DNA of 56,730 nt, taken from NCBI RefSeq assembly GCF_910594985.1, contig NZ_CAJVCE010000034.1:1-56730 (forward strand), in the 5' to 3' direction. The position numbers and the translations under genes were made by a program. Of this stretch, positions 16,826 to 25,159 are shown piece after piece; the stretch's first letter is position 1, and every line of letters starts with the position of its first letter. The stretch is from Paenibacillus allorhizosphaerae (GTDB taxonomy: Bacteria > Bacillota > Bacilli > Paenibacillales > NBRC-103111). The notes beneath the pieces were generated by a model. The model made no database searches. It was not told the DNA's origin and saw only the letters and a list, made by a program, of their open reading frames with translations.

Positions 16826-17742
16826 TATTCAAACACCGCGAAAATAAGCACAAGGCTGGCAACATAACAAATAACGGTAGCGAGTATATGCTTGTCCTCA
16901 AACAGCAGCCGGTCCGGAGACCCTCCCTTGCCTTCGATATGAATCAGATACAAATATCGGAAGATCCCGTAAATGACAATCGGGATGGTCCACATCAGGT
17001 GTATGGTTCGCCCGGATGTAAAGGTGAACAACGAGTAGCTGATAATCGCAGCCATTGTCACAATGGCGCAAAGCTGATCCAGCAGCGCAAAAGAGTATTT
17101 CTCCAATACTTTTCTGTGGTTTCCTTTGTTTTGTTTGAGCAGAAGCAGCTCGTGTCTTCTTTTGCCGATGGCCAGAAACAAGGAGAGCAGCATCGTGCAA
17201 ATGAGAAACCACGGCGTGATCGTAACATGAATGACGAGTCCGCCGGCAATGGCGCGAAGCACGAATCCGGCCGCGATGATCATGATATCGGCAATGACCA
17301 CATGTTTCAGTTTGAAGGAATAAGCCACATTCAGTATAAAATATGCGGCTAGCAGCCCGGTGAAAAGCGGATTCATGAAATACGATACGATCATCGAAGC
17401 GAACAATATTATTCCGCCGCAGGCCAATGCTAACTGAGGGTGAAGCGCACCGGAAGCAATCGGTCGGTACTTTTTCACCGGATGGAACCTGTCCGTTTCC
17501 CGGTCCGCATAATCATTTAATATATAGACGCAGCCGGATATCAAACTGAACAGCAAAAATCCGGCAATCGTGTCCGATAGGGTCGAAAGCGATATTTTTT
17601 CGAAGGAAAAGAGCAATGCGGCAAAAACGAGCAAATTTTTGGTCCACTGCTTCGGCCGAAGCTGCGTGATCAACAGCTCTATGAAATGGGAGTCCTTCAT
17701 CCTGATCTCCGGGTGAGCATGGCTAGTTTTCGTAGAATGCAA
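16825..17742 (-). CDS. UbiA-family 5-phosphoribosyl-1-polyprenyl-phosphate synthase
   Basis: 305 aa polytopic prenyltransferase of the subgroup that includes mycobacterial decaprenyl-phosphate phosphoribosyltransferase (Rv3806c). Diagnostic features: RPKQWTKNLLVFAALLFS near residue 29, the first Asp motif NDYADRETDRFHPVKKYRP, and the second region YSFKLKHVVIADIMIIAAG. It would transfer phosphoribose from PRPP to a polyprenyl phosphate. TTG at 17742 is chosen because AGGAGGT at 17757-17751 lies 8 nt upstream; the internal ATG at 17700 has a weaker site. First gene of the lipid-linked-pentose operon. Confidence 0.85.
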   Translation of the reverse strand: MHSTKTSHAHPEIRMKDSHFIELLITQLRPKQWTKNLLVFAALLFSFEKISLSTLSDTIAGFLLFSLISGCVYILNDYADRETDRFHPVKKYRPIASGALHPQLALACGGIILFASMIVSYFMNPLFTGLLAAYFILNVAYSFKLKHVVIADIMIIAAGFVLRAIAGGLVIHVTITPWFLICTMLLSLFLAIGKRRHELLLLKQNKGNHRKVLEKYSFALLDQLCAIVTMAAIISYSLFTFTSGRTIHLMWTIPIVIYGIFRYLYLIHIEGKGGSPDRLLFEDKHILATVICYVASLVLIFAVFE

Positions 17743-17923
17743 CGGTATGTACCTCCTGCAATAATCTGTATGGCATACTTATGAACAGACGCAATGAAAT
17801 TTAGGAATGTTGCACCAGATGATGAAAAATAATCCAGGTACAGCTCTCTGTAATCTTATATAATATAAACAGTCTCGTGTCTCAAAAAGTTCATGGCGAT
17901 CATTAAAGAAATGAGGAATGTTC

Positions 17924-18757
17924 ATGAGAATCGACTCGCATCAGCATTTTTGGCGTTTGGACCGTGGCGACTACGGCTGGATATCGCCTGACATGACGGC
18001 GATTTACCGCGATTTTTTGCCGGAAGATTTGGAAGCTCATCTGGATGCGAACGGCATCGACAAATCGATTGTCGTCCAAGCCGCGCCGACGCTGGGCGAT
18101 ATGGAGTTTATGCTCGAGCTGGCGGATCGCTCGGATCGCATTGCCGGCGTCGTCGGATGGATCGACCTTGCCGGGCCGCACTATCGCGAGCAGTTCGAGA
18201 AGTTTCGACGGCATCCGAAGTTCGTCGGCTTCCGTGTCATGATACAGGAGATGGAGCGGGCGGAAGACGTGCTGGAACCCGGCATCGTCGAAGCATTGCG
18301 CTATTTTGCCGCCGAGGATGTGCCCGTAGATCTGCTGCTGAAATCCAGCCAGCTTCCTGCGGTGCTTCAACTGCTGGAACGGGTGCCCGGACTGCGCGGC
18401 GTGATCGACCATATTGCCAAACCGCAAATTGCCCAAGGGCAATGGGAGCCTTGGAGTTCCCAAATGGCGCAGGCGGCGTCGCATCCGAACATCTTCTGCA
18501 AGCTGTCGGGTATGGTGACGGAAGCCGATGCGCAAAGCTGGGCGCCGGAACAGTTCGTCCGCTATGTGCGGCATATCGTTCAGGCGTTCGGTACGGATCG
18601 CGTCATGTTCGGAAGCGATTGGCCGGTTTGCTTGCTGGCCGCAAGCTACGATCAGGTGGTGGATGTACTCGAGCGGGCGCTTCCCGAAGAGCTGGGTGAA
18701 GCCGACAAAGCGAAAATATACGGCGGCAATGCGTTCAAATTTTATAAGCTCGGATGA
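17924..18757 (+). CDS. COG3618 amidohydrolase (sugar-lactonase-like)
   Basis: 277 aa metal-dependent TIM-barrel hydrolase. N-terminal DSHQHFW metal site (HxH), VGWIDLAG, GVIDHIAKP with a metal-binding His, CKLSGMVTEA, and C-terminal MFGSDWPVC with the catalytic Asp. The family includes L-fuconolactonase and L-rhamnono-lactonase, so a sugar-lactone substrate is likely, notably beside the rhamnose operon. ATG at 17924 follows GAGG by 7 nt. A strong terminator separates it from rhaEW, so it is independently transcribed. Confidence 0.85.
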   Translation: MRIDSHQHFWRLDRGDYGWISPDMTAIYRDFLPEDLEAHLDANGIDKSIVVQAAPTLGDMEFMLELADRSDRIAGVVGWIDLAGPHYREQFEKFRRHPKFVGFRVMIQEMERAEDVLEPGIVEALRYFAAEDVPVDLLLKSSQLPAVLQLLERVPGLRGVIDHIAKPQIAQGQWEPWSSQMAQAASHPNIFCKLSGMVTEADAQSWAPEQFVRYVRHIVQAFGTDRVMFGSDWPVCLLAASYDQVVDVLERALPEELGEADKAKIYGGNAFKFYKLG

Positions 18758-18793
18758 TCCGCTTGTATACAGCTCCAACCGATGATACCGATG

Positions 18794-18833
18794 ATACCGT
18801 TGTCCCGTGTGCCGGGAGAGCGGTATTTTTTTT
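18794..18833 (+). terminator. Intrinsic terminator after the amidohydrolase gene
   Basis: ATACCG (18794-18799) pairs with CGGTAT (18821-18826), with an inner TCCCG/CGGGA stem, followed by a run of eight T in total. Confidence 0.85.
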
Positions 18834-18847
18834 CAACGAGGCATAAA

Positions 18848-18885
18848 CGGAAGTAAACAAAAATAAATATACAAAAACAAAGATA
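18848..18885 (+). promoter_or_regulatory. AT-rich regulatory region of the rhamnose operon
   Basis: Between the terminator and rhaEW lies an A-rich stretch with repeated AACAAAAA-like units (AGTAAACAAAAATAAA and TACAAAAACAAAG). DeoR-family repressors often use such direct repeats, and a DeoR gene ends this operon. The GTAAACAAAA core also occurs in the left operator arm at 22-36. Confidence 0.4.
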
Positions 18886-18945
18886 GATGATATGATGAAC
18901 CTAAGCCATAATCATATAAATCCAACATATCGGGAGGAAACAGAA

Positions 18946-21015
18946 GTGGTTGCAAATTTGTGGGATAACGAAAAGGCGGCGCAGGCGGGCAAAGGGCTAG
19001 GCGAGCTCGTGTACCGTTCCAATCTGCTCGGCACCGACCGTTCCGTCGCAAACTGGGGCGGCGGCAACACATCGATGAAGACGGTGGAGACGGATTTCCG
19101 CGGCCGTGAAGTGGAAGTGATGTGGGTGAAGGGGAGCGGCTCCGACCTGGCGACGATGAAAGCCGGCAATTTCACCGGGCTTCGAATGGAAGACATTCGC
19201 CCGTTGATCGAGCGCGAATCGATGACCGACGAGGAGATGGTGGCGTATTTGGCCCATTGCATGATCGACGGCAAACATCCGCGCGCTTCCATCGAGACGC
19301 TGCTGCATGCTTTTTTGCCGTTCAAGCACGTCGATCACACGCATCCCGACGCGATCATCAGCTTGTGCTGCGCGGATAACGGTAAAGCGCTGGCGAAGGA
19401 GATTTACGGCGACCGTTTCGTATGGGTGCCTTACGTGCGTCCCGGCTTTACGCTGTCGAAGATGATCGCCGAAGGCGTGAAGGGCAATCCGAAAGCCGAG
19501 CTCGTGCTGATGGAGAAGCACGGTCTTGTCACTTGGGCAGATAACTCGCATGACTGCTACTTGAAGACGCTTGCCATTATCCAGGAGGCGGAATCGTTCA
19601 TTGAAGCCCGCGTGCAGGAAAGCGCGCTTTACGGCGGCGCGAAATACGAAGCGCTGTCCAAGGATCATCGTCTCGATATTTTGGCGCAAATCATGCCGGC
19701 CGCCCGCGGCGCGGTAAGCGAAGGCCGTAAAATGCTCGTTACTTTCGACGATGCGGATGACGTGCTGCAGTTTGTGGGCAGCAAAGATGCGGCCGTTCTG
19801 TCGCAGGTCGGCGCCGCTTGTCCGGATCATCTCGTACATACGAAGATGAAGCCGTTGTTCGTGGATTGGAACCCGGCGACGGGGGACGTAGACGCGCTGC
19901 TGCAAGCGTTGAGAGAAGGCATCGCTTCCTATAAAGAAGAATACAAAGCATATTTCGAGCGCAACAAAAACGACGGAGACGAAATGTTCGAGGCGTCGCC
20001 GCGCGTTATTCTCATTCCGGGAATCGGGATGCTGAACACCGGCAAAAGCCGGGCGATGGCGCAGGTCAGCGGCGAGCTGTATCACCGGGCGATCGCCGTC
20101 ATGCGCGGAGCGACAACGCTGGGGCAGTTCGTTTCGCTCAGCGAAAATGAATCGTACAACGTCGAGTACTGGCCGCTGGAGCTTTACAAGCTGACGCTCG
20201 CACCGGCGGAAGCGGAATTTTCGCGCAAGGTCGCGTTCGTTACCGGCGGAGCGGGCGGCATCGGGAGCGCCACCGTGCAGCAATTCCTGAAAGACGGCGG
20301 ACATGTCGTCATCGCCGACCTGAACATCGAAGGCGCGCAGAAGCTTGCCGCCGAGTTGAACGCGCAATACAGAGACATGCGGGCGCTGGCGGTCAAGATC
20401 GACGTGACGAAGGAAGAAGAAGTCGCTTCGGCGTTCCGCGAAACGGTGCTTGCCTACGGCGGCGTCGATATCGTCGTCAATAACGCGGGATTGGCCACAT
20501 CCAGCCCATTCGACGAAACGTCGCTGAAGGAATGGAACCTGAACATGAACGTGCTCGGCACCGGTTATTTTCTCGTGGCGCGCGAAGCGTTCCGCATCAT
20601 GAAGAAGCAGGCCGTCGGCGGCAACATGGTGTTCGTCGGCTCTAAAAATTCCGTGTATGCGGGGAAAAACGCCTCAGCTTACAGCACCGCCAAAGCGGCC
20701 GAAGTACATTTGGCCCGCTGCATTGCGGCCGAGGGCGGCGAATACGGCATCCGCGTCAATTCGGTGCTGCCGGATGCGATCCTGCAAGGCTCGCAAATTT
20801 GGAATTCCAACTGGCGCAACGAGCGGGCCGCCGCTTACGGGATTCAGCCGGATCAATTGGAAGAATATTACCGCAAACGGACAACGCTGCTTGTCAACAT
20901 TTACCCGCAGGATATTGCCGATGCGATCGCTTTCTTCGCTTCGTCGAAGTCGGAGAAAACGACAGGCTGCATGCTGACGGTGGACGGCGGCGTACCGGCG
21001 GCGTTCACAAGGTAA
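18946..21015 (+). CDS. rhaEW: Bifunctional rhamnulose-1-phosphate aldolase / lactaldehyde dehydrogenase
   Basis: 689 aa fusion. Residues ~1-420 form a class II aldolase domain with zinc ligands in HVDHTHPDAI and EKHGLVTW; residues ~425-689 form a short-chain dehydrogenase with VTGGAGGIG, NNAGLA and the catalytic AYSTAKAA (Tyr/Lys). It cleaves L-rhamnulose-1-phosphate to DHAP and L-lactaldehyde and oxidises the lactaldehyde, as shown for the RhaEW/YuxG family. GTG at 18946 is chosen because GGAGG at 18933-18937 is 8 nt upstream; the longer frame from 18892 would place that site inside the gene. First gene of the rhamnose operon. Confidence 0.93.
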   Translation: MVANLWDNEKAAQAGKGLGELVYRSNLLGTDRSVANWGGGNTSMKTVETDFRGREVEVMWVKGSGSDLATMKAGNFTGLRMEDIRPLIERESMTDEEMVAYLAHCMIDGKHPRASIETLLHAFLPFKHVDHTHPDAIISLCCADNGKALAKEIYGDRFVWVPYVRPGFTLSKMIAEGVKGNPKAELVLMEKHGLVTWADNSHDCYLKTLAIIQEAESFIEARVQESALYGGAKYEALSKDHRLDILAQIMPAARGAVSEGRKMLVTFDDADDVLQFVGSKDAAVLSQVGAACPDHLVHTKMKPLFVDWNPATGDVDALLQALREGIASYKEEYKAYFERNKNDGDEMFEASPRVILIPGIGMLNTGKSRAMAQVSGELYHRAIAVMRGATTLGQFVSLSENESYNVEYWPLELYKLTLAPAEAEFSRKVAFVTGGAGGIGSATVQQFLKDGGHVVIADLNIEGAQKLAAELNAQYRDMRALAVKIDVTKEEEVASAFRETVLAYGGVDIVVNNAGLATSSPFDETSLKEWNLNMNVLGTGYFLVAREAFRIMKKQAVGGNMVFVGSKNSVYAGKNASAYSTAKAAEVHLARCIAAEGGEYGIRVNSVLPDAILQGSQIWNSNWRNERAAAYGIQPDQLEEYYRKRTTLLVNIYPQDIADAIAFFASSKSEKTTGCMLTVDGGVPAAFTR

Positions 21016-21040
21016 CCTCAAGGAAGGAGCTGCTGCTCAA

Positions 21041-21421
21041 ATGAGCGAATTACAAAAAGGCCACCGCCTATGGTACATTCCGGACGGATATATTCCGCCG
21101 GAAAGTACGGGCTCGCTGGAAAGTCATGAATCGATCTGTGTGCTCAACTGCCATCATGAAGACGCTCGTCTATGGATTACGGTATATTTCGAAGACCGCC
21201 CCCCGATTGAACGGATCGAGGTGCGGCTGGAAGGCCGGAGAACGAAACATATTCGCACTTCCGAACTTGCGAAGGATGGGGAGCGCATTCCCAAAGGCGT
21301 GCCTTATGCCATGGAAGTGGAAAGCAGCATCCCGGTCATCGTGCAGTACAGCCGTTTGGATTCGACGCAGGCAGCCAACGCCTTGATGTCGGTTATGGGC
21401 TATCCGCTGGTTCAACAATAA
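21041..21421 (+). CDS. ASRT-superfamily small-molecule-binding protein
   Basis: 126 aa protein resembling the Anabaena sensory rhodopsin transducer family (PF07100): GHRLWYIPDGYIPPESTG, ESICVLNCHHEDA, VYFEDRPPIE, and the ending PVIVQYSRLDSTQAANALM. No rhodopsin is nearby. The superfamily forms beta-sandwich tetramers and has been predicted to bind carbohydrate-like ligands. Here it sits between rhaEW and the rhamnose isomerase, 25 bp after the former, where some rha operons carry the mutarotase rhaM. I infer a role in sensing or handling rhamnose, possibly in place of the mutarotase. Confidence 0.8.
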   Translation: MSELQKGHRLWYIPDGYIPPESTGSLESHESICVLNCHHEDARLWITVYFEDRPPIERIEVRLEGRRTKHIRTSELAKDGERIPKGVPYAMEVESSIPVIVQYSRLDSTQAANALMSVMGYPLVQQ

Positions 21422-21444
21422 ACAAGTAAAGGGTGAAGGATACA

Positions 21445-22671
21445 ATGAGCTATAACGACCGCGCATATGCATTGTTTGAGGAACGTCAAAACGAAAGAGG
21501 CGTCCGCCTGGACGAAGTAAAGGCGAAGCTGAAAGCGTTGAAGGTGGAAACGCCCTCCTGGGGATACGGCGATTCCGGCACGCGCTTCAAAGTGTTCAAG
21601 CAGGCGGGCGTTCCGCGGAACGCGTTCGAGAAGTTCGAGGATGCGGCCCAGGTGCATAAATTGACCGGCATTTGTCCTTCCGTAGCGATACATATCCCGT
21701 GGGATAAAGTTGATGACTACAGCAAGCTGCAAAAGCATGCGGCCGAGCTCGGCGTATCGATCGGCGCAGTGAACCCGAATTTGTTTCAGGAAGACGAGTA
21801 TATTTTCGGCAGCGTGACGAACTCCGACGCCGCCATTCGCCGCAAAGCGACCGATCATTTGCTCGAGTGCGTGGACATCGCCAAAACCGTCGGATCGCGC
21901 GACCTCAGCCTGTGGTTCGCCGACGGCTCGAACTACCCGGGTCAGGTCGATATCCGCAAGCGCAAAGCGTGGATGTTGGAGGCGCTCACGGAAATGTATC
22001 AGGCGATGGACGCCAGTATGCGGATGCTGATCGAATACAAGTTTTTCGAGCCTGCCTTTTATCATACCGATCTCGCCGATTGGGGCATGTCGTTCAATAT
22101 GGCGAACAAGCTGGGACCGCAGGCGCAAGTGCTTGTCGATACGGGGCATCACGCACAGGGCACGAACGTGGAGCATATCGTCGCCTACTTGCTGGATGAG
22201 CAAAAGCTCGGCGGCTTCCACTTCAACAGCCGCAAGTATGCCGATGACGATCTGATTGTCGGCGCCCACAACCCGTATGAGCTGTTCCTGATTTTCTACC
22301 AAATTCTCGACGCGGCGTCGGATGCGGATGCAGGCGTGCGGTCGACGGCGGATCAAATCGCCTACATGATCGACCAAAGCCATGCCATCGAGCCGAAAAT
22401 TCCGGCCATGCTGCGTTCGGTGCTGAATGTGCAGACGCAGTATGCCAAGGCGCTGCTGATCAATCTCGATGAAGTTCGGGCTGCACAGGAGAAGCAGGAC
22501 GTACTCGCTGCCGAGCAAGCGGTCCGCGAGGCGTATGAGCAGGACGTGACGCCGCTGCTGCTTGCGCTGCGGGAGGAAATGGGATTGCCGGCCGATCCGA
22601 TGAAAGCGTATTTGCAGAGCGGTTACGGCAGCGGCATACTGGCGCGCGGCAAGGGCGGTGCCAGCTGGTGA
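21445..22671 (+). CDS. rhaI: L-rhamnose isomerase
   Basis: 408 aa TIM-barrel isomerase of the Pseudomonas stutzeri L-rhamnose isomerase type (RhaI), not the E. coli RhaA type. Motifs: PSWGYGDSGTRF, ICPSVAIHIPWDKVDDY, GAVNPNLFQ, the metal-site segments LIEYKFFEPAFYHTDLADWG, VLVDTGHHAQGTN and GFHFNSRKYADDDLIVG. Converts L-rhamnose to L-rhamnulose. ATG at 21445 has GAAGGA just upstream; GTG at 21433 is a possible alternative. The stop overlaps the kinase start. Confidence 0.93.
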   Translation: MSYNDRAYALFEERQNERGVRLDEVKAKLKALKVETPSWGYGDSGTRFKVFKQAGVPRNAFEKFEDAAQVHKLTGICPSVAIHIPWDKVDDYSKLQKHAAELGVSIGAVNPNLFQEDEYIFGSVTNSDAAIRRKATDHLLECVDIAKTVGSRDLSLWFADGSNYPGQVDIRKRKAWMLEALTEMYQAMDASMRMLIEYKFFEPAFYHTDLADWGMSFNMANKLGPQAQVLVDTGHHAQGTNVEHIVAYLLDEQKLGGFHFNSRKYADDDLIVGAHNPYELFLIFYQILDAASDADAGVRSTADQIAYMIDQSHAIEPKIPAMLRSVLNVQTQYAKALLINLDEVRAAQEKQDVLAAEQAVREAYEQDVTPLLLALREEMGLPADPMKAYLQSGYGSGILARGKGGASW

Positions 22672-24158
22672 GCCGGAAGGTACTCGCTTTTGACCTCGGA
22701 GCGAGCAGCGGGCGCGCGATCGTAGGCATGCTGGAGCCGGGGGAAGACGGGGGTCTACCGAAGCTGACGGTGGAGGAAATTCACCGGTTCCCGAACGACC
22801 CGGTACAGGTGGGCAAACACTTGTACTGGGATATATTGCGCTTGCTGCACGAGATCAAGCAGGGCATCTTGAAGGCGGGTCATCTCGGCCATGCCGTCGA
22901 GAGCCTGGCCATCGATTCGTGGGCCGTCGACTTCGGGCTGATCGGCCGAAGCGGCGAGCTGCTCGGCAACCCGTACCATTACCGCGACCATCATACCGAC
23001 GGCGTCATGGAACAGTTCGGCGAACGGCTTGGACGCGAACGCATTTTTCAAGCGACGGGCATTCAGTTTCTGCCGTTTAATACGATCTATCAGCTGGCGG
23101 CGCTGAAGCAAAGCGGCTCCGTGCTGCTGGAGCAGGCGGATAAGCTGCTCATGATCCCGGATTTGCTGCGCTACTTCCTCACTGGAGAAATGCGCAGCGA
23201 AGCGACGAACGCATCGACGACGCAGCTGTTGAACCCGCTGACCGGCGAGTGGGATCGCGGGCTGCTTGCGGCACTCGGCATTCCCGAGCGGCTGCTGCTC
23301 CCGCCGACGGCGCCAGGCACGCAGGTCGGCCGGTTATCGGCGGACGTCTGCTCCGAGCTAGGCGCGCCGCCGATTCCCGTGATCGCGGTAGGCGAGCACG
23401 ACACCGCTTCCGCAGTCGTCGCGGTCCCGGCCGATAGCCCGGATTTCGCCTACCTAAGCTGCGGTACGTGGTCGCTGCTCGGCACGGAGCTCCGGCAGCC
23501 GGTGCTGACGGAGCAGGCGCTGGCGTGGAACTTCACGAACGAGGGCGGGGTGGACGGCACCCATCGACTGCTCAAGAACATTATGGGGCTATGGCTTGTG
23601 CAAGAATGCAAGCGCGCCTGGGACAAAGCGGGACGCAGCTTGTCGTTCCCGCAGCTCGTCGCGGCGGCGGAGCAGGCTGAACCGTTCCACAGCCTGATCG
23701 ATCCGGACGACGATGCGTTCCTGAATCCGGTCAGCATGCCTGAAGCGATCCGCGACTACTGCGTGCGAACCGGCCAGCCGGCGCCCGAGACCGAAGGACT
23801 CATCATCCGCTGTGTCTTGGAAAGCTTGGCCTTGAAATACCGGCTCGTGCTCGAGCGGACGGAGACGCTGTCCGGCAAACGTTTTGCCGGGCTGCACATG
23901 GTCGGCGGCGGCATTCACAACGAGCTGCTGTGCCGGTTTACAGCCAATGCGATCGGCCGTCCCGTCTGGGCGGGTCCGGCAGAAGGTAGTGCGCTCGGCA
24001 ATATTGTTGTACAATATATGGCGCTGGGTTATATTCGGGATGTACAGGAGGCGCGCGGCATCATTAGGCAATCGTTTCCACTTAAGACGTATGGACCGGA
24101 GGAAGCGGCGGCATGGCAGAGCGCTTATGAAAGGTTTTGCCGCATAATCGGGGAATAA
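22668..24158 (+). CDS. rhaB: L-rhamnulokinase
   Basis: 496 aa FGGY-family kinase phosphorylating L-rhamnulose at C1. ATP-binding and sugar motifs: LAFDLGASSGRAIVG at the N-terminus, SWAVDFGLIG with the catalytic Asp region, GEHDTASAVVAVP, YLSCGTWSLLGTE, and HMVGGGIHNELLCRFTANAIGRPV. It starts with GTG at 22668, overlapping the isomerase TGA (GTGA). Third enzyme of the operon, completing rhamnose to rhamnulose-1-phosphate. Confidence 0.94.
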   Translation: MSRKVLAFDLGASSGRAIVGMLEPGEDGGLPKLTVEEIHRFPNDPVQVGKHLYWDILRLLHEIKQGILKAGHLGHAVESLAIDSWAVDFGLIGRSGELLGNPYHYRDHHTDGVMEQFGERLGRERIFQATGIQFLPFNTIYQLAALKQSGSVLLEQADKLLMIPDLLRYFLTGEMRSEATNASTTQLLNPLTGEWDRGLLAALGIPERLLLPPTAPGTQVGRLSADVCSELGAPPIPVIAVGEHDTASAVVAVPADSPDFAYLSCGTWSLLGTELRQPVLTEQALAWNFTNEGGVDGTHRLLKNIMGLWLVQECKRAWDKAGRSLSFPQLVAAAEQAEPFHSLIDPDDDAFLNPVSMPEAIRDYCVRTGQPAPETEGLIIRCVLESLALKYRLVLERTETLSGKRFAGLHMVGGGIHNELLCRFTANAIGRPVWAGPAEGSALGNIVVQYMALGYIRDVQEARGIIRQSFPLKTYGPEEAAAWQSAYERFCRIIGE

Positions 24159-24235
24159 CGCGCTCGGCCGGGAACACAAGAAACAAGGTTCGATTGCCAA
24201 ATATATCGATTGAATTTCGGAAGCGGGGTAGCTGT

Positions 24236-25000
24236 ATGCTGGTGGCGGAGAGATGGCATAAAATCGTAAGCCTGGTCAATGAACGGGGGAGCATCCGGGT
24301 GACGGAGCTGAGCGACATATTCCAGGTGACGGAGGAGACGATCCGGCGGGATTTGGATAAGCTGGAGGGCGAAGGCAAACTGCTGCGCAGCCATGGCGGC
24401 GCCATCAGTTTGAAGCCGGACCAGGTGCAGGAAGTTCCTTATCCGGAGCGCGAGACGACGAATATGGAGCAGAAGCGCATCATCGCCGAGGAAGCGGTCC
24501 GCCACATTCAGGAGAATGACCGGATTATTCTCGATGCCAGCTCTACCGCGTGGTATATGGCGCAAACGCTGCCCGACGTGCCGCTTACGGTGCTGACCAA
24601 TTCGATTAAAGTGGCGATGGAACTGAGCGGTAAGGAGAAGGTGCAGGTGATCTCCACCGGGGGCTTGCTTTCCTCACGGTCGTTGTCGTACGTCGGGCCG
24701 CTCGCAGAACGGTCGCTGCGCACATATCATGTCGACAAGGCGTTCATCTCCTGCAAAGGGCTTCACGTTCAACGCGGATTGAGCGAGTCCAACGAGATGC
24801 AGGCGCTGATCAAGCAAAAAATGATCGAAATCGCAGATCAAGTATTCGTTCTCGCCGACTTCAGCAAGTTCGGACAGCAGTCGTTCGCGCATGTCGGGGA
24901 CTGGGCGCATATACATGCGGTCATTACGGACGGCGCGGCCGATGAACGCGAACTCGCGCTATTGCGGGAGCAAGCCGTCCGTATCATTCAAGCGGGTTGA
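24236..25000 (+). CDS. rhaR: DeoR family repressor, probable rhamnose regulator
   Basis: 254 aa DeoR regulator. N-terminal helix-turn-helix RITRVTELSDIFQVTEETIRR-like segment (RGSIRVTELSDIFQVTEETI), DLDKLEGEGKLLRSHGGA wing, and a C-terminal sugar-phosphate-binding domain of the isomerase fold (LDASSTAWYMAQTLP, VISTGGLL, DKAFISCKGLH). ATG at 24236 has GCGGGG upstream. As last gene of the rha operon it very likely represses it, with rhamnulose-1-phosphate as a plausible inducer. Confidence 0.88.
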   Translation: MLVAERWHKIVSLVNERGSIRVTELSDIFQVTEETIRRDLDKLEGEGKLLRSHGGAISLKPDQVQEVPYPERETTNMEQKRIIAEEAVRHIQENDRIILDASSTAWYMAQTLPDVPLTVLTNSIKVAMELSGKEKVQVISTGGLLSSRSLSYVGPLAERSLRTYHVDKAFISCKGLHVQRGLSESNEMQALIKQKMIEIADQVFVLADFSKFGQQSFAHVGDWAHIHAVITDGAADERELALLREQAVRIIQAG

Positions 25001-25017
25001 AACAACAACAACAATAA

Positions 25018-25066
25018 AGCCTCCGGTTCCACTTGATGAGAGTGGTTCCGGAGGCTTTTTCGTTTA
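25018..25066 (+). terminator. Terminator of the rhamnose operon
   Basis: AGCCTCCGG pairs with CCGGAGGCT, extended by CCAC/GTGG with two mismatches, followed by TTTTTCGTTT. Confidence 0.85.
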
Positions 25067-25159
25067 AGTTTGATACGGGGGAGGGGGAGCAAACGATATG
25101 ACCGCTGCCTCTTTTCCCCGATGTTGTTGACGGACGGCGCAGTCGGTGTAGTGCAGCAG

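Noticed and set aside
18997..20367. 456-codon open frame antisense to rhaEW
   Set aside because: Shadow of a GC-rich coding strand; the composition (Arg/His/Gln-rich) is that of an antisense frame and rhaEW is clear on the plus strand.
21412..22518. 368-codon open frame antisense to the rhamnose isomerase
   Set aside because: Antisense shadow of a well-recognised enzyme, with no ribosome site or family resemblance.
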